A DNA stretch of 64,000 nucleotides from Syntrophomonas sp. UBA1368. Its GTDB lineage: Bacteria > Bacillota > Syntrophomonadia > Syntrophomonadales > Syntrophomonadaceae. Position numbers and translations under genes: made by a program. The stretch covers positions 1 through 64,000 of the forward strand of contig DBRM01000080.1 in NCBI GenBank assembly GCA_002305965.1. The letters are read 5' to 3'. Each line of letters starts with the position of its first letter. The stretch's first letter is position 1. Shown piece by piece: positions 49,680-59,819 of the stretch. Under the pieces are notes generated by a model. That model searched no databases. It had not been told where the DNA came from and worked only from the letters and a program-made list of their open reading frames with translations.

Positions 49680-51020
49680 TTATATCCAGCCAATTTTTTT
49701 GGCCTGGAAGGTAAGTTCATCCCTGAATTGAGGATGAGCAATGCCGATCATTTTCTTCACTCTCTGGGATACTCCCTGGTATCTAAGGTTCACTACGCCA
49801 TATTCAGTAATGATATATTCCACATCATTGCGGGAAGTTGTGACAATGGTTCCAGGCGGGATAAAAGGAACAATGGTGGATTTCAGTTTGCCGTCCTTGT
49901 CTTTATACGTCGAGTTAAGAGCCATTATGCTTTTACCGCCTTTGGAGAAATTGGCTCCGGTCACGAAATTCACTTGTCCTCCAGTGCCGCTGTATTGCCG
50001 GTGACGTATGGATTCGGACCCCGCTTGTCCGGTCAGATCCATCGTTAAAGCATTATTGACTGAAATCAGATTATCGTTTTTTCCTATGACATAAGGATCG
50101 TTGTTATATGCAACCTCGGTAAACAGAAAATCCTTATTGTGATCACAGAAGTCCCACAATTTCTTGTCACCAACGCAAAAAGTTGCCACCAATTGGCCCG
50201 GGTGAAGTGTTTTTTTGGAATTGTTCACCACCCCTGATTGAACCAATTCAATAAAGGAATTCTGAATTACCTCTGAATGAACACCCAGATCTTTTTTGTC
50301 TTTCAAAAAATAGCCTATGGCATTTGCCAGTCCGCCCAAACCTAATTGAATAGTAGCTCCATTTGGAATCAGCTCTGCTATATAATTAGCAATTTGCCTT
50401 TCCACATCAGTGATGGGGATCTCAGGAATTTCAGTGGGTGCTGCATCTGATTCATATAAAAGATCAATTTCTGAAACATGTATTTTTAGGGCATCCCCAT
50501 TCAACCAAGGTAAATTATTATTTACTTCAGCAAAGACCATATTTGCAGCCTCAATGCTGGGCTTAGGAACAAGTCCGCCAAAACATGAACGGTTCATATA
50601 ACCATTTTCGTCCGGTGGAGTAACAGAAAACCCAACTATTTGCGGTTTCCTGTACTCCATCCATGGGGCCAGCTGATTCAAATGGACAGGTATATACTCA
50701 GCAGTTTTCCAGTCGAGGCACATTCTTTCCACCGGCCCCACGAAAGGTGTTTCAATACGAAAATGCTCTTTAAATTGTGGCTGCATGTAATCGTATAATT
50801 TTAATGCTAACCCCAGGCAGATTGTAACATTCCGCAAGTTTTCAGCTCTTTTGCTTAATTCAACGGAAAATTCATGAGGTATATTGATACCGCCAGCCAA
50901 CATAACAACTTCATCATTTCTGACATACTTGGCGATTTCCTCAGCACTGGTCATTTTACTTTTATATTCTTCCTGCCAAGTTGAGTAAGTCTTTTCTTTT
51001 TGCTCGTATTTATTGCGCAT
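49680..51020 (-). CDS. Acetyl-CoA hydrolase/transferase family CoA-transferase
   Basis: Moves CoA between acyl groups, probably acetate and butyrate or 4-hydroxybutyrate. The 446-residue protein resembles the 4-hydroxybutyrate/butyryl-CoA:acetate CoA-transferase branch, with the probable catalytic Glu in LGVHSEVIQ and C-terminal YGVVNLRYQGVSQR. The exact substrate is inferred. AAGGAGGGG precedes the ATG. A -24/-12 promoter 47 bases upstream and an adjoining sigma-54 activator gene show dedicated control; the gene is monocistronic. Confidence 0.9.
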   Translation of the reverse strand: MRNKYEQKEKTYSTWQEEYKSKMTSAEEIAKYVRNDEVVMLAGGINIPHEFSVELSKRAENLRNVTICLGLALKLYDYMQPQFKEHFRIETPFVGPVERMCLDWKTAEYIPVHLNQLAPWMEYRKPQIVGFSVTPPDENGYMNRSCFGGLVPKPSIEAANMVFAEVNNNLPWLNGDALKIHVSEIDLLYESDAAPTEIPEIPITDVERQIANYIAELIPNGATIQLGLGGLANAIGYFLKDKKDLGVHSEVIQNSFIELVQSGVVNNSKKTLHPGQLVATFCVGDKKLWDFCDHNKDFLFTEVAYNNDPYVIGKNDNLISVNNALTMDLTGQAGSESIRHRQYSGTGGQVNFVTGANFSKGGKSIMALNSTYKDKDGKLKSTIVPFIPPGTIVTTSRNDVEYIITEYGVVNLRYQGVSQRVKKMIGIAHPQFRDELTFQAKKIGWI

Positions 51021-51066
51021 TAATGACCCCTCCTTTTTTTACAGTAACAACTGTTAAAAAAAAGAG

Positions 51067-51084
51067 TCGCAATAAACATGCCAA
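51067..51084 (-). promoter_or_regulatory. Sigma-54 promoter of the CoA-transferase gene
   Basis: The minus strand reads TTGGCATGTTTATTGCGA, matching the TTGGCAYG-N4-TTGC consensus with GG and GC ten bases apart. It precedes the CoA-transferase and follows the sigma-54 activator gene. Confidence 0.88.
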
Positions 51085-51200
51085 CCGTTAAAGTGGCTGG
51101 AATTCGCTTTTTATTTTGAGTGTTGAACTCGTAAGTGTGCAAAATTTAGAACAGCTTTTGAGTAGGTTATATGATTTGCCAGTTTTTCATTGTAGCAAAA

Positions 51201-51217
51201 TTAACACAATCGTGTAA
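51201..51217 (-). promoter_or_regulatory. Possible activator binding site
   Basis: An imperfect palindrome with core CACGATTGTG and TTA/TAA flanks stands about 120 bases upstream of the -24 element, a normal enhancer distance, and touches the stop codon of the activator gene. It is the best dyad in the intergenic region, but single-copy. Confidence 0.35.
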
Positions 51218-52636
51218 TTATTCCGACAAGTATAAATCTTCTAACTTCTCCGTTTCAAAAATTTTATATATTTTCATCTTATAGTATAGTGCGCTTCGGC
51301 TGATACCTAGTAACTCTGCCGCTTTGGTACGATTATTATGCGTTTTTATTAATGCCCGTTGAATGGTAGCCTTTTCAGCTTCCATTTTAGCTTTTTCAAT
51401 GTCAAATCCCCGGTATGCTTTTATATTATTAATACTTTCGAAACGTTCTGCAAAACGCAGAAGATTATCAATGGAGATTTCACCATCTCCGGCATCTATA
51501 CAACTCCTCTCAATAATATTGTATAGTTCCCGTACATTGCCAGGCCAATGATAATCATACAAAGCTCCCAGTGCCTCTTTACTTAGGCCGGTAATTTTTG
51601 TCCCATTTTCGCTATTGTATTGCTTGATAAAATGCTCGCATATTGGCTCGATATCGGTCATCCTCTCTCTTAAAGGCGGAATAAAAATGGGAAAGACATC
51701 CAGCCTGAAGAGAAGATCGCTGCGGAACTTTCCTTCTTTAACTAATTCAGGCAATGGTCGATTGGTTGCTGAAATTACCCTGACGTCAACTTTGATACTG
51801 GAGGTTCCCCCGATCCTATCGATTTCTTTTTCCTGTAAGACCCGCAAAAGCTGTGCCTGGGCTGACGCAGACAATTCAGATATTTCATCTAAAAAGATAC
51901 TCCCCCGATTTGCTAATTCAAATTTTCCTGGTTTACCGCTTTTTTTCGCCCCGGTAAACGCTCCTTCCTCATAGCCGAAAAGCTCTGATTCTATTAGATT
52001 GGGGGGTATTGTTGCGCAATTTACTCTGATAAAAGGAAAGTCTCTCCTGGAGCTTTCCTGATGTATGGCATGCGCGAAGAGTTCTTTGCCGGTTCCTGTT
52101 TCTCCTGTAATCAATATGGGTGAGGTGGAAGGCGCCGCTATTCTGACTCTCATCTTGGCTTCCTGTATACCATCACTATTACCAATGATCGAATTCAAGG
52201 AATACTTTGCTGCAGATAGCCTTTTTACTTCTTCTTTATAATATGTAAGTTCTGAAGACAGATGGTGCAATCGTTTAGCAAAGCCTTTTGCATCGTCAAT
52301 GTAACGAAATACATTGAATCCTGCTGCCCCTATGATCTCACCATTGATAGTGATGGGAACGCGGCTGACTACCTGGGACTTACCATGCAGATACCAAATA
52401 TCAGCTATAATTGGTTTCCCGGTCCTGAGTACTTCCATCATGCGGGTGCTGGGAAATACTTCATCTACCCTTTTACCCACTACGTCTTCTTTTTTAAATC
52501 CGGTTTCACGTGCATAATGATCTGTAAAAATCAATATTTTGCCATTCTCATCAATAATAATGGCACCTTCAAAATCACTGAAGACCGTTTCTATAACATC
52601 CAGATATTTTTTCGGCAATTTACTTAGTTTAAGCAT
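51218..52636 (-). CDS. Sigma-54 dependent transcriptional activator (PAS-AAA-Fis)
   Basis: An N-terminal PAS domain (about 10-120) is followed by a coiled linker, an AAA+ domain with Walker A GETGTGKELFA, the sigma-54 contact loop GAFTGA and Walker B IFLDEI, then a Fis-type HTH at the C-terminus (NNRTKAAELLGISRSALYYK). The preferred ATG (52636) follows GGTGGTGA; an ATG five codons earlier is possible. The ligand or signal sensed by PAS is unknown. It almost certainly drives the downstream CoA-transferase promoter. Confidence 0.92.
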   Translation of the reverse strand: MLKLSKLPKKYLDVIETVFSDFEGAIIIDENGKILIFTDHYARETGFKKEDVVGKRVDEVFPSTRMMEVLRTGKPIIADIWYLHGKSQVVSRVPITINGEIIGAAGFNVFRYIDDAKGFAKRLHHLSSELTYYKEEVKRLSAAKYSLNSIIGNSDGIQEAKMRVRIAAPSTSPILITGETGTGKELFAHAIHQESSRRDFPFIRVNCATIPPNLIESELFGYEEGAFTGAKKSGKPGKFELANRGSIFLDEISELSASAQAQLLRVLQEKEIDRIGGTSSIKVDVRVISATNRPLPELVKEGKFRSDLLFRLDVFPIFIPPLRERMTDIEPICEHFIKQYNSENGTKITGLSKEALGALYDYHWPGNVRELYNIIERSCIDAGDGEISIDNLLRFAERFESINNIKAYRGFDIEKAKMEAEKATIQRALIKTHNNRTKAAELLGISRSALYYKMKIYKIFETEKLEDLYLSE

Positions 52637-52693
52637 TAAAATCACCACCATTTTGATTTTAACCTTTTATAGTAATTGTCGCAATTTTCGAAT

Positions 52694-52723
52694 AAAAAAT
52701 GCCGGCTGCTGGAAGCCGGCATT
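52694..52723 (-). terminator. Terminator after the small membrane-protein gene
   Basis: Perfect nine-pair stem AATGCCGGC/GCCGGCATT (52698-52723) with an eight-base loop and a T-run on the minus strand. Confidence 0.8.
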
Positions 52724-52748
52724 AATTTTACCTGGGCTGAGCCACTTT

Positions 52749-52862
52749 TTACATGGCGAAAGCGATAATACTCATTAAGAAGGATATAACAACCACAATA
52801 ACAATTGCGGTGACAAACTTTTTCTGTTTTTTATTCTGCATTCCGCTATTCATAAAGGACAT
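52749..52862 (-). CDS. Small single-span membrane protein, 37 residues
   Basis: ATG at 52862 has AGAGGTG seven bases upstream. The product opens with a short polar and basic part containing KKQKK and then one hydrophobic span (about residues 16-37, TAIVIVVVISFLMSIIAFAM) reaching the C-terminus. The layout recalls the Prli42/DUF4044 stressosome-linked mini-proteins, but length and residues do not allow a firm match. It has its own ribosome site and terminator and lies just after the rpsU terminator. Confidence 0.65.
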   Translation of the reverse strand: MSFMNSGMQNKKQKKFVTAIVIVVVISFLMSIIAFAM

Positions 52863-52883
52863 ATCCCAACACCTCTTAATATT

Positions 52884-52915
52884 AAAAGTCTGGCAAGACA
52901 GCTTACCAGACTTTT
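52884..52915 (-). terminator. Terminator after rpsU
   Basis: AAAAGTCTGG/CCAGACTTTT with an inner AAG/CTT extension forms a stable stem and is followed on the minus strand by an AT-rich tail. Some readthrough may feed the small membrane-protein gene. Confidence 0.7.
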
Positions 52916-52945
52916 TGAATATGACTACCAAGCAGCAATGCCGTA

Positions 52946-53122
52946 TTAGAATTTCTTTTTTTTGCGTGCTGCTTCAGATTTTTTCTTTTTCTTTACACTT
53001 GGTTTTTCATAATGATCATGTTTTCTTATATCCTGCAATACTCCTGATTTTTGGCAGGAACGCTTAAATCTTTTCAGAGCACTGTCAAGGGATTCATTTT
53101 TTCCGACTTTTACTTCACTCAT
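52946..53122 (-). CDS. rpsU: 30S ribosomal protein S21
   Basis: 58 residues beginning [19 protein letters not shown] and ending in a Lys/Arg-rich tail, the standard bS21 layout. GGGGAGGGAG lies just before the ATG. It belongs to the small ribosomal subunit near the anti-Shine-Dalgarno end of 16S rRNA. It follows the HIT gene by 79 bases. Confidence 0.95.
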   Translation of the reverse strand: MSEVKVGKNESLDSALKRFKRSCQKSGVLQDIRKHDHYEKPSVKKKKKSEAARKKKKF

Positions 53123-53201
53123 GGTCTCCCTCCCCTCATCTCAGCTAGGGTGTGAATAAATGCCATTTCATTTTACTATCACCAGCGTCTGCAGTCAAGA
53201 T

Positions 53202-53546
53202 TTAGCCTGGAGGCCAATTCATCGTCCTGCCGCCTAACAAGTGATAATGCAGGTGCGGAATTTCCTGCCCACCCTGGTATCCGTTATTATTTACTAAACG
53301 GTAGCCCGCTTTATCAATTTCCATTTTTTTCGCCACCTGGGCTGCAACAATTTGCATGTGTCCCAATAATTCGAGGTGGCTGGCATCAACTTCATTTAAC
53401 GAGACAATATGCTCGCGGGGAATCAATAATATGTGTACCGGTGCGCTTGGATTTATATCCTTGAACGCAATCAGCTGATCGTCCTCAAACACCTTGTCAG
53501 ATGGAATCTCTCCGGCTGCTATTTTACAAAAAAGGCAATCTTCCAT
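53202..53546 (-). CDS. HIT family nucleotide-binding protein (HinT-like)
   Basis: Small hydrolase of adenosine phosphoramidates and related nucleotides. The histidine triad is HLHYHLLGG near the C-terminus, with CLFCKIAAGEIPS at the N-terminus carrying a zinc-type Cys pair. The start MEDCLFCK follows AGGAGGTG by about nine bases, giving 114 residues; a GTG four codons earlier overlaps the ribosome site. Confidence 0.94.
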   Translation of the reverse strand: MEDCLFCKIAAGEIPSDKVFEDDQLIAFKDINPSAPVHILLIPREHIVSLNEVDASHLELLGHMQIVAAQVAKKMEIDKAGYRLVNNNGYQGGQEIPHLHYHLLGGRTMNWPPG

Positions 53547-53671
53547 AGTTCTTGTCACCTCCTTAATAAACTAACAGTTGAAGAAATACTTATAGTAAAG
53601 ATTCTACCAGAAGTTTGCCCAAATAAAAACATCTTTGCGCCATATATTAAAAAAAGATATCAGTATTACTT

Positions 53672-54988
53672 TTAAAAGCTGTCATCCGGCTTTATTATCC
53701 CTTCTATTGCCCCATCCTGTATTTTTCCCGCAATTACATGAACCATACTGCCAATCAAATTTTCTTTCGCCGGAAACCGGATTGTCAAATAATTATCGCT
53801 TAAACCTTCATAAGTATTTTCACTCACCTGTTGCTGCACCAGCACTTCCAACTCCTGGTTGTATACGGATTTCATAAAGCTTTCTCTTTTCGCAGCCGCC
53901 AAATTGAGCAGTATTTCACTGCGTTCGGTTTTTATCTGTTCATTGATTACAGGCTTCATTAAAGCAGCTTTGGTTCCAGGCCTTGGTGAGTACTTAAATA
54001 CATGCAGCGAGAAAATCGGCAATGTCTCTAAAAGATTTTCGGTTTCTGCAAAATCTGCTTCGGTTTCTCCGGGAAAACCGACCATTACATCAGCGGCAAT
54101 GGCAATGCCAGGTATTTTATCAGCAACTCTGAGGATCAAATCCCTGTAATATTTTCTGTCATACCTGCGGTTCATTAATGCCAAAATACGGTCACTGCCG
54201 CTTTGCAGCGGCACATGCAGATGCCGGCATATTTGGTGGTGTCCGGCCATGATTTCAAGCAGCAGCGGGCTGATCTCCAATGGCTCCAGGGAACTGAGAC
54301 GAATGCGATAGTCTGCTTTGACCTGATTAAAGATCAATAATAAAAGGGCAGCCAGATCCGTATCCTTTAAATCATTCCCATAAGCACCGGTATGGATACC
54401 GGTCAACACGATTTCTTTATAACCCAATTCTATTAATTTTGTTATTTCTTCCACGACCTGCATGGGAGCTTTACTTCTGACTGGTCCGCGGGTCTGGGGA
54501 ACAATACAGTAAGAGCAGAAGCTCTGACAGCCATCCTGAATCTTGATAAAAGCCCTGGTTTTTTCATGTAATTGGGTATAAAAAACCGTTTTTAATACAT
54601 CAGTGCTGCTGATGGGGGGAGTATGAATAACCGGTCGAGTGAGTTTAAAATTGGTTTCCTCAATGATATCTGCCAGGCGGTCCTTATCGCGGTTGCCCAC
54701 CACGATATCTACCCCGTCAATCAATGCCAGCTGATCACTGTCGGTTTGGGCAAGACATCCCACGGCTGCCACAATAGCCTGGGGATTCCGTTTGACAGCC
54801 CGCCGGATCATGGCTCTGGATTTACGGTCACTTACATGGGTCACCGTGCAGGTATTGATAATATAAACATCAGCCCTTTCCTCAAAAGGAACGATTTCAT
54901 AACCCTTTTGTATAAAGGACTCGATCAGCTGTTCAGTTTCCACTGCGTTGACTTTGCAGCCCAACGTATGAAAAGCTGCTTTTTTCAA
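53672..54988 (-). CDS. mtaB: tRNA threonylcarbamoyladenosine methylthiotransferase
   Basis: Radical SAM enzyme that adds a methylthio group to t6A37 of tRNA. N-terminal cluster Cys are in HTLGCKVN and the radical SAM motif is CSYCIVPQTRG; a TRAM domain ends the protein. The start is a TTG (54988) eight bases after AGAGGGG, giving 439 residues; the upstream frame to 55039 would overlap rsmE. Last gene of the heat-shock/translation block. Confidence 0.95.
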   Translation of the reverse strand: MKKAAFHTLGCKVNAVETEQLIESFIQKGYEIVPFEERADVYIINTCTVTHVSDRKSRAMIRRAVKRNPQAIVAAVGCLAQTDSDQLALIDGVDIVVGNRDKDRLADIIEETNFKLTRPVIHTPPISSTDVLKTVFYTQLHEKTRAFIKIQDGCQSFCSYCIVPQTRGPVRSKAPMQVVEEITKLIELGYKEIVLTGIHTGAYGNDLKDTDLAALLLLIFNQVKADYRIRLSSLEPLEISPLLLEIMAGHHQICRHLHVPLQSGSDRILALMNRRYDRKYYRDLILRVADKIPGIAIAADVMVGFPGETEADFAETENLLETLPIFSLHVFKYSPRPGTKAALMKPVINEQIKTERSEILLNLAAAKRESFMKSVYNQELEVLVQQQVSENTYEGLSDNYLTIRFPAKENLIGSMVHVIAGKIQDGAIEGIIKPDDSF

Positions 54989-55016
54989 AGATAATACCCC
55001 TCTTTCCCTGCTGCGG

Positions 55017-55763
55017 TTACCCCAGATCTCCTCCCTCATACAAGATGATACTGGCAGCCACCAGACCAGCGGTTTCAGTTCTCAGGATTCTGGGACCAAG
55101 CCCGGCTATAGATACGTTATTGTTTTGCGCTCTTTGGGTTTCTTCATGGGAAAATCCGCCTTCGGGCCCGACGATGATCGTAATACTCTGCGCAGTCAGA
55201 CTGTCTTGGTACTTGGTCAGTATATCCCGTAAGCCAATTATATTTTCGCCTTCATAGAGCATAACGGCACGTTTTTCCCGTAAAGTGTCCAATAATTGCG
55301 GCAGCTTCATGATGGGGCCGATTTCGGGAATCACATTGCGTCTGGACTGTTTGCAGGCTTCCCGGGCAATACTTTGCCAGCGTTTCCGTTTCTGTTCTGC
55401 TTTTGGTTGTTCAAGTGTTACTACGGTTCTCTCACTCGCAAAAGGAATAATGCAAGAAACTCCAATTTCAACTGCCTTTTGCACAATAAAATCCATTTTG
55501 TCGCCTTTGGCAATTCCCTGGGCCAAGATTACCCGGGCGGAAGGCTCATTGGCGCGGAATTCTCTGGTTTGTACTTCTGCCAGTACCAATCCATTTTTTT
55601 GACTGTGCATCCTGCATAAAAACTCATTTCCTGTACCGTCAAACAGTTCCAGATAATCTCCCGGTTTCAACCTCAGAACCTTAAGAATATGATGAGATTG
55701 TTCTTTATCAAGCTCGATAAGGTCGTCCTGGATGATGTCTGCTGTTACAAAAAAGCGTTGCAA
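55017..55763 (-). CDS. rsmE: 16S rRNA (uracil-1498-N3)-methyltransferase
   Basis: SPOUT-class methyltransferase modifying U1498. The C-terminal knot holds IIVGPEGGFSHEE and LGPRILRTETA. 248 residues, TTG start after AAGGAG. It lies between prmA and mtaB, as in many Firmicutes. Confidence 0.95.
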   Translation of the reverse strand: MQRFFVTADIIQDDLIELDKEQSHHILKVLRLKPGDYLELFDGTGNEFLCRMHSQKNGLVLAEVQTREFRANEPSARVILAQGIAKGDKMDFIVQKAVEIGVSCIIPFASERTVVTLEQPKAEQKRKRWQSIAREACKQSRRNVIPEIGPIMKLPQLLDTLREKRAVMLYEGENIIGLRDILTKYQDSLTAQSITIIVGPEGGFSHEETQRAQNNNVSIAGLGPRILRTETAGLVAASIILYEGGDLG

Positions 55764-55807
55764 TCAGCAACACTCCTTTCGCACCACCTTAATATAAAGC
55801 CAAGCGC

Positions 55808-56731
55808 TTATGCTTTTTGCGCTGCCACGCCTACCCAATCCACATCTGTAAGAACTTCTTCCTGAGAAAAGCCATATGCCTGCAGTTGTTTTTGAACGCC
55901 GGGGAAGCGGCTGTCGACAATACCGGAGGCAAAAAGCCAGCCGCCTTTTTCCAGTGACTGGGCTGCATGAGGAATCAATAAATTTATTACATCCGCAGTT
56001 ATATTGGCTAAAATAACGTCTGCTTTATGTGTGTTAAGTTCTTCGGTGGCATCACCTGCTTTTACTTCAATGATCTCTTCCAGTCTATTGAGCATAACAT
56101 TCTCTTTGGCCACTTTAACCGCTACATCGTCAATTTCAATGGCCGTTATTTTTCGGGCACCCAGTTTTGCAGCGGCAATGGAAAGGATTCCGGAACCGCA
56201 TCCTGCATCGATAACTGTTTCGCCGCCCTTAATATATTTTTCAATAAACTTCAGACAAAACCGGGTAGAAGCATGAATACCTGTGCCAAAAGCCATCCCG
56301 GGATCAATTTCAATGATCTCTTCATCCTCTTTTGCCTGGTAATTTTCCCAGGACGGTTTTATAACCAGACGATTGCCAACTTTGAAAGTGTGGTAATATT
56401 TTTTCCAGGATTCTTCCCAATCTTCATCCCGGACTTCATCAATAAAAACCCGGCACTGGGTCTTAAAACACTGATTAACCTGTTCCAGGCTGTTGTTAAG
56501 TTCTTCCATAATCTGTCGATCTTCATGGAAATAGGCTTTTATGACGACAAAACTATGCTCCAGAAAATCAGGGGATAGAGTACTGGCATCAAAAATCTCT
56601 TTTTTTACATATTGACGGGCAGCCTGTGGATCTTCAATAACCACCCCGCCTGAACCCAAACGATGGAAAATGCCTGCGACTGCTTCTGCGCAAGCACCTT
56701 CGGTCAAAACACTTACTTCTTTCCAATTCAT
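55808..56731 (-). CDS. prmA: Ribosomal protein L11 methyltransferase
   Basis: SAM-dependent trimethylation of L11. Rossmann motif I is DAGCGSGILSIAAAKLGA and the NPPF-like position is NITADVI. 307 residues, ATG with AAGAGG upstream. It follows dnaJ by 15 bases. Confidence 0.95.
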   Translation of the reverse strand: MNWKEVSVLTEGACAEAVAGIFHRLGSGGVVIEDPQAARQYVKKEIFDASTLSPDFLEHSFVVIKAYFHEDRQIMEELNNSLEQVNQCFKTQCRVFIDEVRDEDWEESWKKYYHTFKVGNRLVIKPSWENYQAKEDEEIIEIDPGMAFGTGIHASTRFCLKFIEKYIKGGETVIDAGCGSGILSIAAAKLGARKITAIEIDDVAVKVAKENVMLNRLEEIIEVKAGDATEELNTHKADVILANITADVINLLIPHAAQSLEKGGWLFASGIVDSRFPGVQKQLQAYGFSQEEVLTDVDWVGVAAQKA

Positions 56732-56746
56732 ATTTAAAACCTCTTT

Positions 56747-57880
56747 CTATCCCATTGCGTCCTTTAGTTTATCGAAAAGTTTTTTTTTGGATTCTTTATC
56801 ATCGCTGTCTTCATAAAAAGATGTTAACAGTGCTTTTTGTTTTTTTGACAGCCGGGTAGGTATGGTCACATCGATAATAACTTTTAAATCTCCCCATCTT
56901 TGACTGTTCAAATGTGGTATCCCTTTGCCTTTAACCGTGATCACAGCTCCGGGCTGTGTTCCTTCTTCTACTTTCAAAGTGTGGGTGGCTCCTCCCAATA
57001 AAGGTATTTCAACTTCGGTCCCCAGAGCTGCCTGGACAAAATTGATTTGAAGCCTGGTAATCAGATTGTTACCTTCCCGCTTGAATTTGGCGTGAGGTTT
57101 GACAATCACCGTAATATACAAATCCCCCGGCGGACCGCCAAAGATACCTAGTTCTCCTTCCGCCTGGATTCTTAACCTCATACCGGTATCAATGCCTGCA
57201 GGTATCCTGACATTGATTCTGCGTTTTTTTCTTATCTGCCCGCTTCCCTTACAGGAACTGCAGGGCTTTTCTATCACTTTGCCTTCCCCATGACACCGGG
57301 AACAGGGGCGCATTGTTTCAAATCGTCCAAAAGGTGTACTCTGTACCGTTTTTGACTGTCCGCTCCCCTGGCATACAGGACAGGTCTTGATGGGAGTACC
57401 CGGTTCAGCCCCGTTGCCTGAACATCTTTCACACTTTTCCACCCTTGACAGTTCCACATCTTTTTCCATACCGAAAACGGCATCTTCGAAGTTTATCTCC
57501 AGACGCATTTCCTTATCGGCTCCTCTTTGCGGCCCTCTTCTGCGCCGTCCGCCGCCCCCTGCTCCGCCGAAAATCAAGTCAAACAGATCGGTGAAACCGC
57601 CGCCGGTAAAATCGTCAAAACCTCCGAATCCACCTGCACCATTCCGGGTGGGGTCAAATGCATCATGACCAAACCGGTCGTAAGCTGCCCTCTTTTGTTC
57701 ATCACTTAGCACTTCGTAGGCATCATTGATCTCTTTAAATTTTTCTGCCGCATTTTCATCGTCTCTGGCTACATCGGGGTGATGTTTCCTGGCCATCTGA
57801 CGATAAGCTTTTTTGATTTCTTCCTGGGTGGCATTTTTTGATACCCCCAAAACTTCATAAAAATCCCTCTTTGCCGACAT
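56747..57880 (-). CDS. dnaJ: Chaperone DnaJ
   Basis: Hsp40 partner that stimulates DnaK ATPase. The J domain carries HPD in [10 protein letters not shown], followed by a Gly/Phe-rich stretch, four CxxCxGxG zinc repeats (from CERCSGNG to CSSCKGSG) and the C-terminal substrate domains. The start is ATG at 57880, five bases after AAGGTGG, giving 377 residues. Confidence 0.96.
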   Translation of the reverse strand: MSAKRDFYEVLGVSKNATQEEIKKAYRQMARKHHPDVARDDENAAEKFKEINDAYEVLSDEQKRAAYDRFGHDAFDPTRNGAGGFGGFDDFTGGGFTDLFDLIFGGAGGGGRRRRGPQRGADKEMRLEINFEDAVFGMEKDVELSRVEKCERCSGNGAEPGTPIKTCPVCQGSGQSKTVQSTPFGRFETMRPCSRCHGEGKVIEKPCSSCKGSGQIRKKRRINVRIPAGIDTGMRLRIQAEGELGIFGGPPGDLYITVIVKPHAKFKREGNNLITRLQINFVQAALGTEVEIPLLGGATHTLKVEEGTQPGAVITVKGKGIPHLNSQRWGDLKVIIDVTIPTRLSKKQKALLTSFYEDSDDKESKKKLFDKLKDAMG

Positions 57881-57910
57881 TATGCCCACCTTTCTTCAGA
57901 TAAGGGCAAC

Positions 57911-57931
57911 CCGGAAAACTTAGTTTTCCGG
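57911..57931 (-). other. Hairpin between dnaK and dnaJ
   Basis: Nine perfect pairs CCGGAAAAC/GTTTTCCGG with a three-base loop. There is no T-run after it on the minus strand, so it is more likely a partial stop or an RNA-stability element that sets a higher dnaK than dnaJ level. Confidence 0.6.
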
Positions 57932-57967
57932 ATTAACTGTTAAACCAAATAATATTATTATACTATA

Positions 57968-59773
57968 CTATTTATATTCTTCATCATCAGGGGTAGAATA
58001 ATCAGTATTTATATAGTCTTCTCCCTCGCCGCCCTGAGGATTGGCTTTCTCATACATCTTGGCGGAAAAAGCATAAACCGCCTGGGTCAGATTTTCGGTT
58101 TTTGCTTTGATATCTTCCATATCATTGCCGCTTAAAGCAGACTGCAGATCATCTTTGGCTTTGCTGATCGTCTCCCTGCTCTCATCATCCATTTGCTCCT
58201 CATTCTCTTTAATAAGTTTTTCCGCCTGGTAAATCATGCTGTCAGCGTTATTGCGCGTTTCTATCTCCTTCAAACGCTTTTCATCCTCTTCTGCATATTT
58301 TTCAGCATCTTTAACCATACGGTCAATATCTTCATCGCTTAAACCGGTTGAAGAAGTAATGGTAATGGTCTGTTCTTTATTGGTTGCCATATCTTTTGCA
58401 GTTACGTGCACAATTCCGTTTACATCAATATCAAACTTGACTTCTATTTGTGGTACTCCGCGAGGTGCTGCGGGTATTCCGCCCAATTGGAATCTGCCCA
58501 GGGTAACATTGCTTTCCGCCATTTTCCTTTCGCCCTGCAGTACATGAATATCCACTGAGGTTTGATTATCAGCGGCAGTAGTAAAAACCTGACTCTTTGC
58601 AGTAGGTATGGTGGTATTTCTTTCAATGATCCTGGTAAATACGCCGCCCAATGTTTCAATCCCCAGTGATAGAGGCGTAACATCCAGTAATACTACATCC
58701 GTTACATCTCCGGCCAGAACGCCTGCCTGTATTGCAGCGCCGGCTGCAACGACTTCGTCCGGATTGATACCCTTAAAAGGTTCTTTGCCAATAAAGTTTT
58801 TGATTGCATCCTGTACAGCCGGGATCCTGGTTGAACCCCCTACCAGGATCACTTTATCAATATCAGCAGGTTTCAATCCCGAGTCTTTTAAAGCCTGTCT
58901 GGTAGGTCCCATGGTCTTTTCGACCAGATCGGCCGTCATCTCGTTAAACTTGGCACGGGACAGCGTTTTTTCCAAATGCAGCGGACCTTCCTGGGTAGCT
59001 GTTATATAGGGAATATTAATTTCCGCAGTAATTACGCCGGATAATTCATGTTTAGCTTTTTCCGCTGCTTCTTTTAATCTATGCATGGCCATCTTGTCGT
59101 TTCGCAAGTCGATGCCTTGTTCTTTTTTAAACTCTTCGATCAGCCAATTGATGATTTTATCATCAAAGTCATCCCCGCCTAACCGGTTATTCCCGCTGGT
59201 GGATTTCACTTCAAAAACCCCATCCCCGATTTCAAGAATGGAAACATCAAAAGTACCGCCCCCCAGGTCAAATACCAGAATTGTCTGGGTCCCTTCTTTG
59301 TCCAGACCGTATGCCAGAGCTGCAGCAGTAGGTTCATTGATGATACGCAGAACTTCCATCCCTGCTATTTTGCCGGCATCTTTGGTAGCCTGCCGCTGAG
59401 CATCAGTGAAATAAGCCGGTACCGTTATAACTGCCTGTGTAATAGGCTGGCCCAGATATGCCTCTGCATCGTTTTTTAACTTCTGCAGTATCATCGCCGA
59501 TATTTCCTGGGGTGTATATTTTTTTCCGTCAATAGATACGGTATAATCAGTACCCATTTTCCTTTTTATTGATACGACAGTCCGTTCAGGATTGGTGATT
59601 GCTTGCCTTTTGGCAATTCTTCCTACTAACCTTTCGTTGGTCTTTGAAAAGCCTACTACTGAAGGAGTGATTCTTTCTCCTTCAGCATTTGCTATTATTA
59701 CTGCTTCATTTCCTTCCATTACTGCGATAGCTGAGTTGGTCGTTCCCAAATCGATTCCAACTACTTTCCCCAT
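57968..59773 (-). CDS. dnaK: Chaperone DnaK (Hsp70)
   Basis: ATP-driven Hsp70. The nucleotide domain opens with [17 protein letters not shown] and contains [15 protein letters not shown] and [13 protein letters not shown]; the substrate domain and lid follow. The start is ATG at 59773, after GGAGGTG, giving 601 residues, a usual length for Gram-positive DnaK. It is the fourth gene of the hrcA operon. Confidence 0.97.
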   Translation of the reverse strand: MGKVVGIDLGTTNSAIAVMEGNEAVIIANAEGERITPSVVGFSKTNERLVGRIAKRQAITNPERTVVSIKRKMGTDYTVSIDGKKYTPQEISAMILQKLKNDAEAYLGQPITQAVITVPAYFTDAQRQATKDAGKIAGMEVLRIINEPTAAALAYGLDKEGTQTILVFDLGGGTFDVSILEIGDGVFEVKSTSGNNRLGGDDFDDKIINWLIEEFKKEQGIDLRNDKMAMHRLKEAAEKAKHELSGVITAEINIPYITATQEGPLHLEKTLSRAKFNEMTADLVEKTMGPTRQALKDSGLKPADIDKVILVGGSTRIPAVQDAIKNFIGKEPFKGINPDEVVAAGAAIQAGVLAGDVTDVVLLDVTPLSLGIETLGGVFTRIIERNTTIPTAKSQVFTTAADNQTSVDIHVLQGERKMAESNVTLGRFQLGGIPAAPRGVPQIEVKFDIDVNGIVHVTAKDMATNKEQTITITSSTGLSDEDIDRMVKDAEKYAEEDEKRLKEIETRNNADSMIYQAEKLIKENEEQMDDESRETISKAKDDLQSALSGNDMEDIKAKTENLTQAVYAFSAKMYEKANPQGGEGEDYINTDYSTPDDEEYK

Positions 59774-59819
59774 CAATAACACCTCCAAATTATTTATCTA
59801 AAATCTATTGCCTTCCGGA

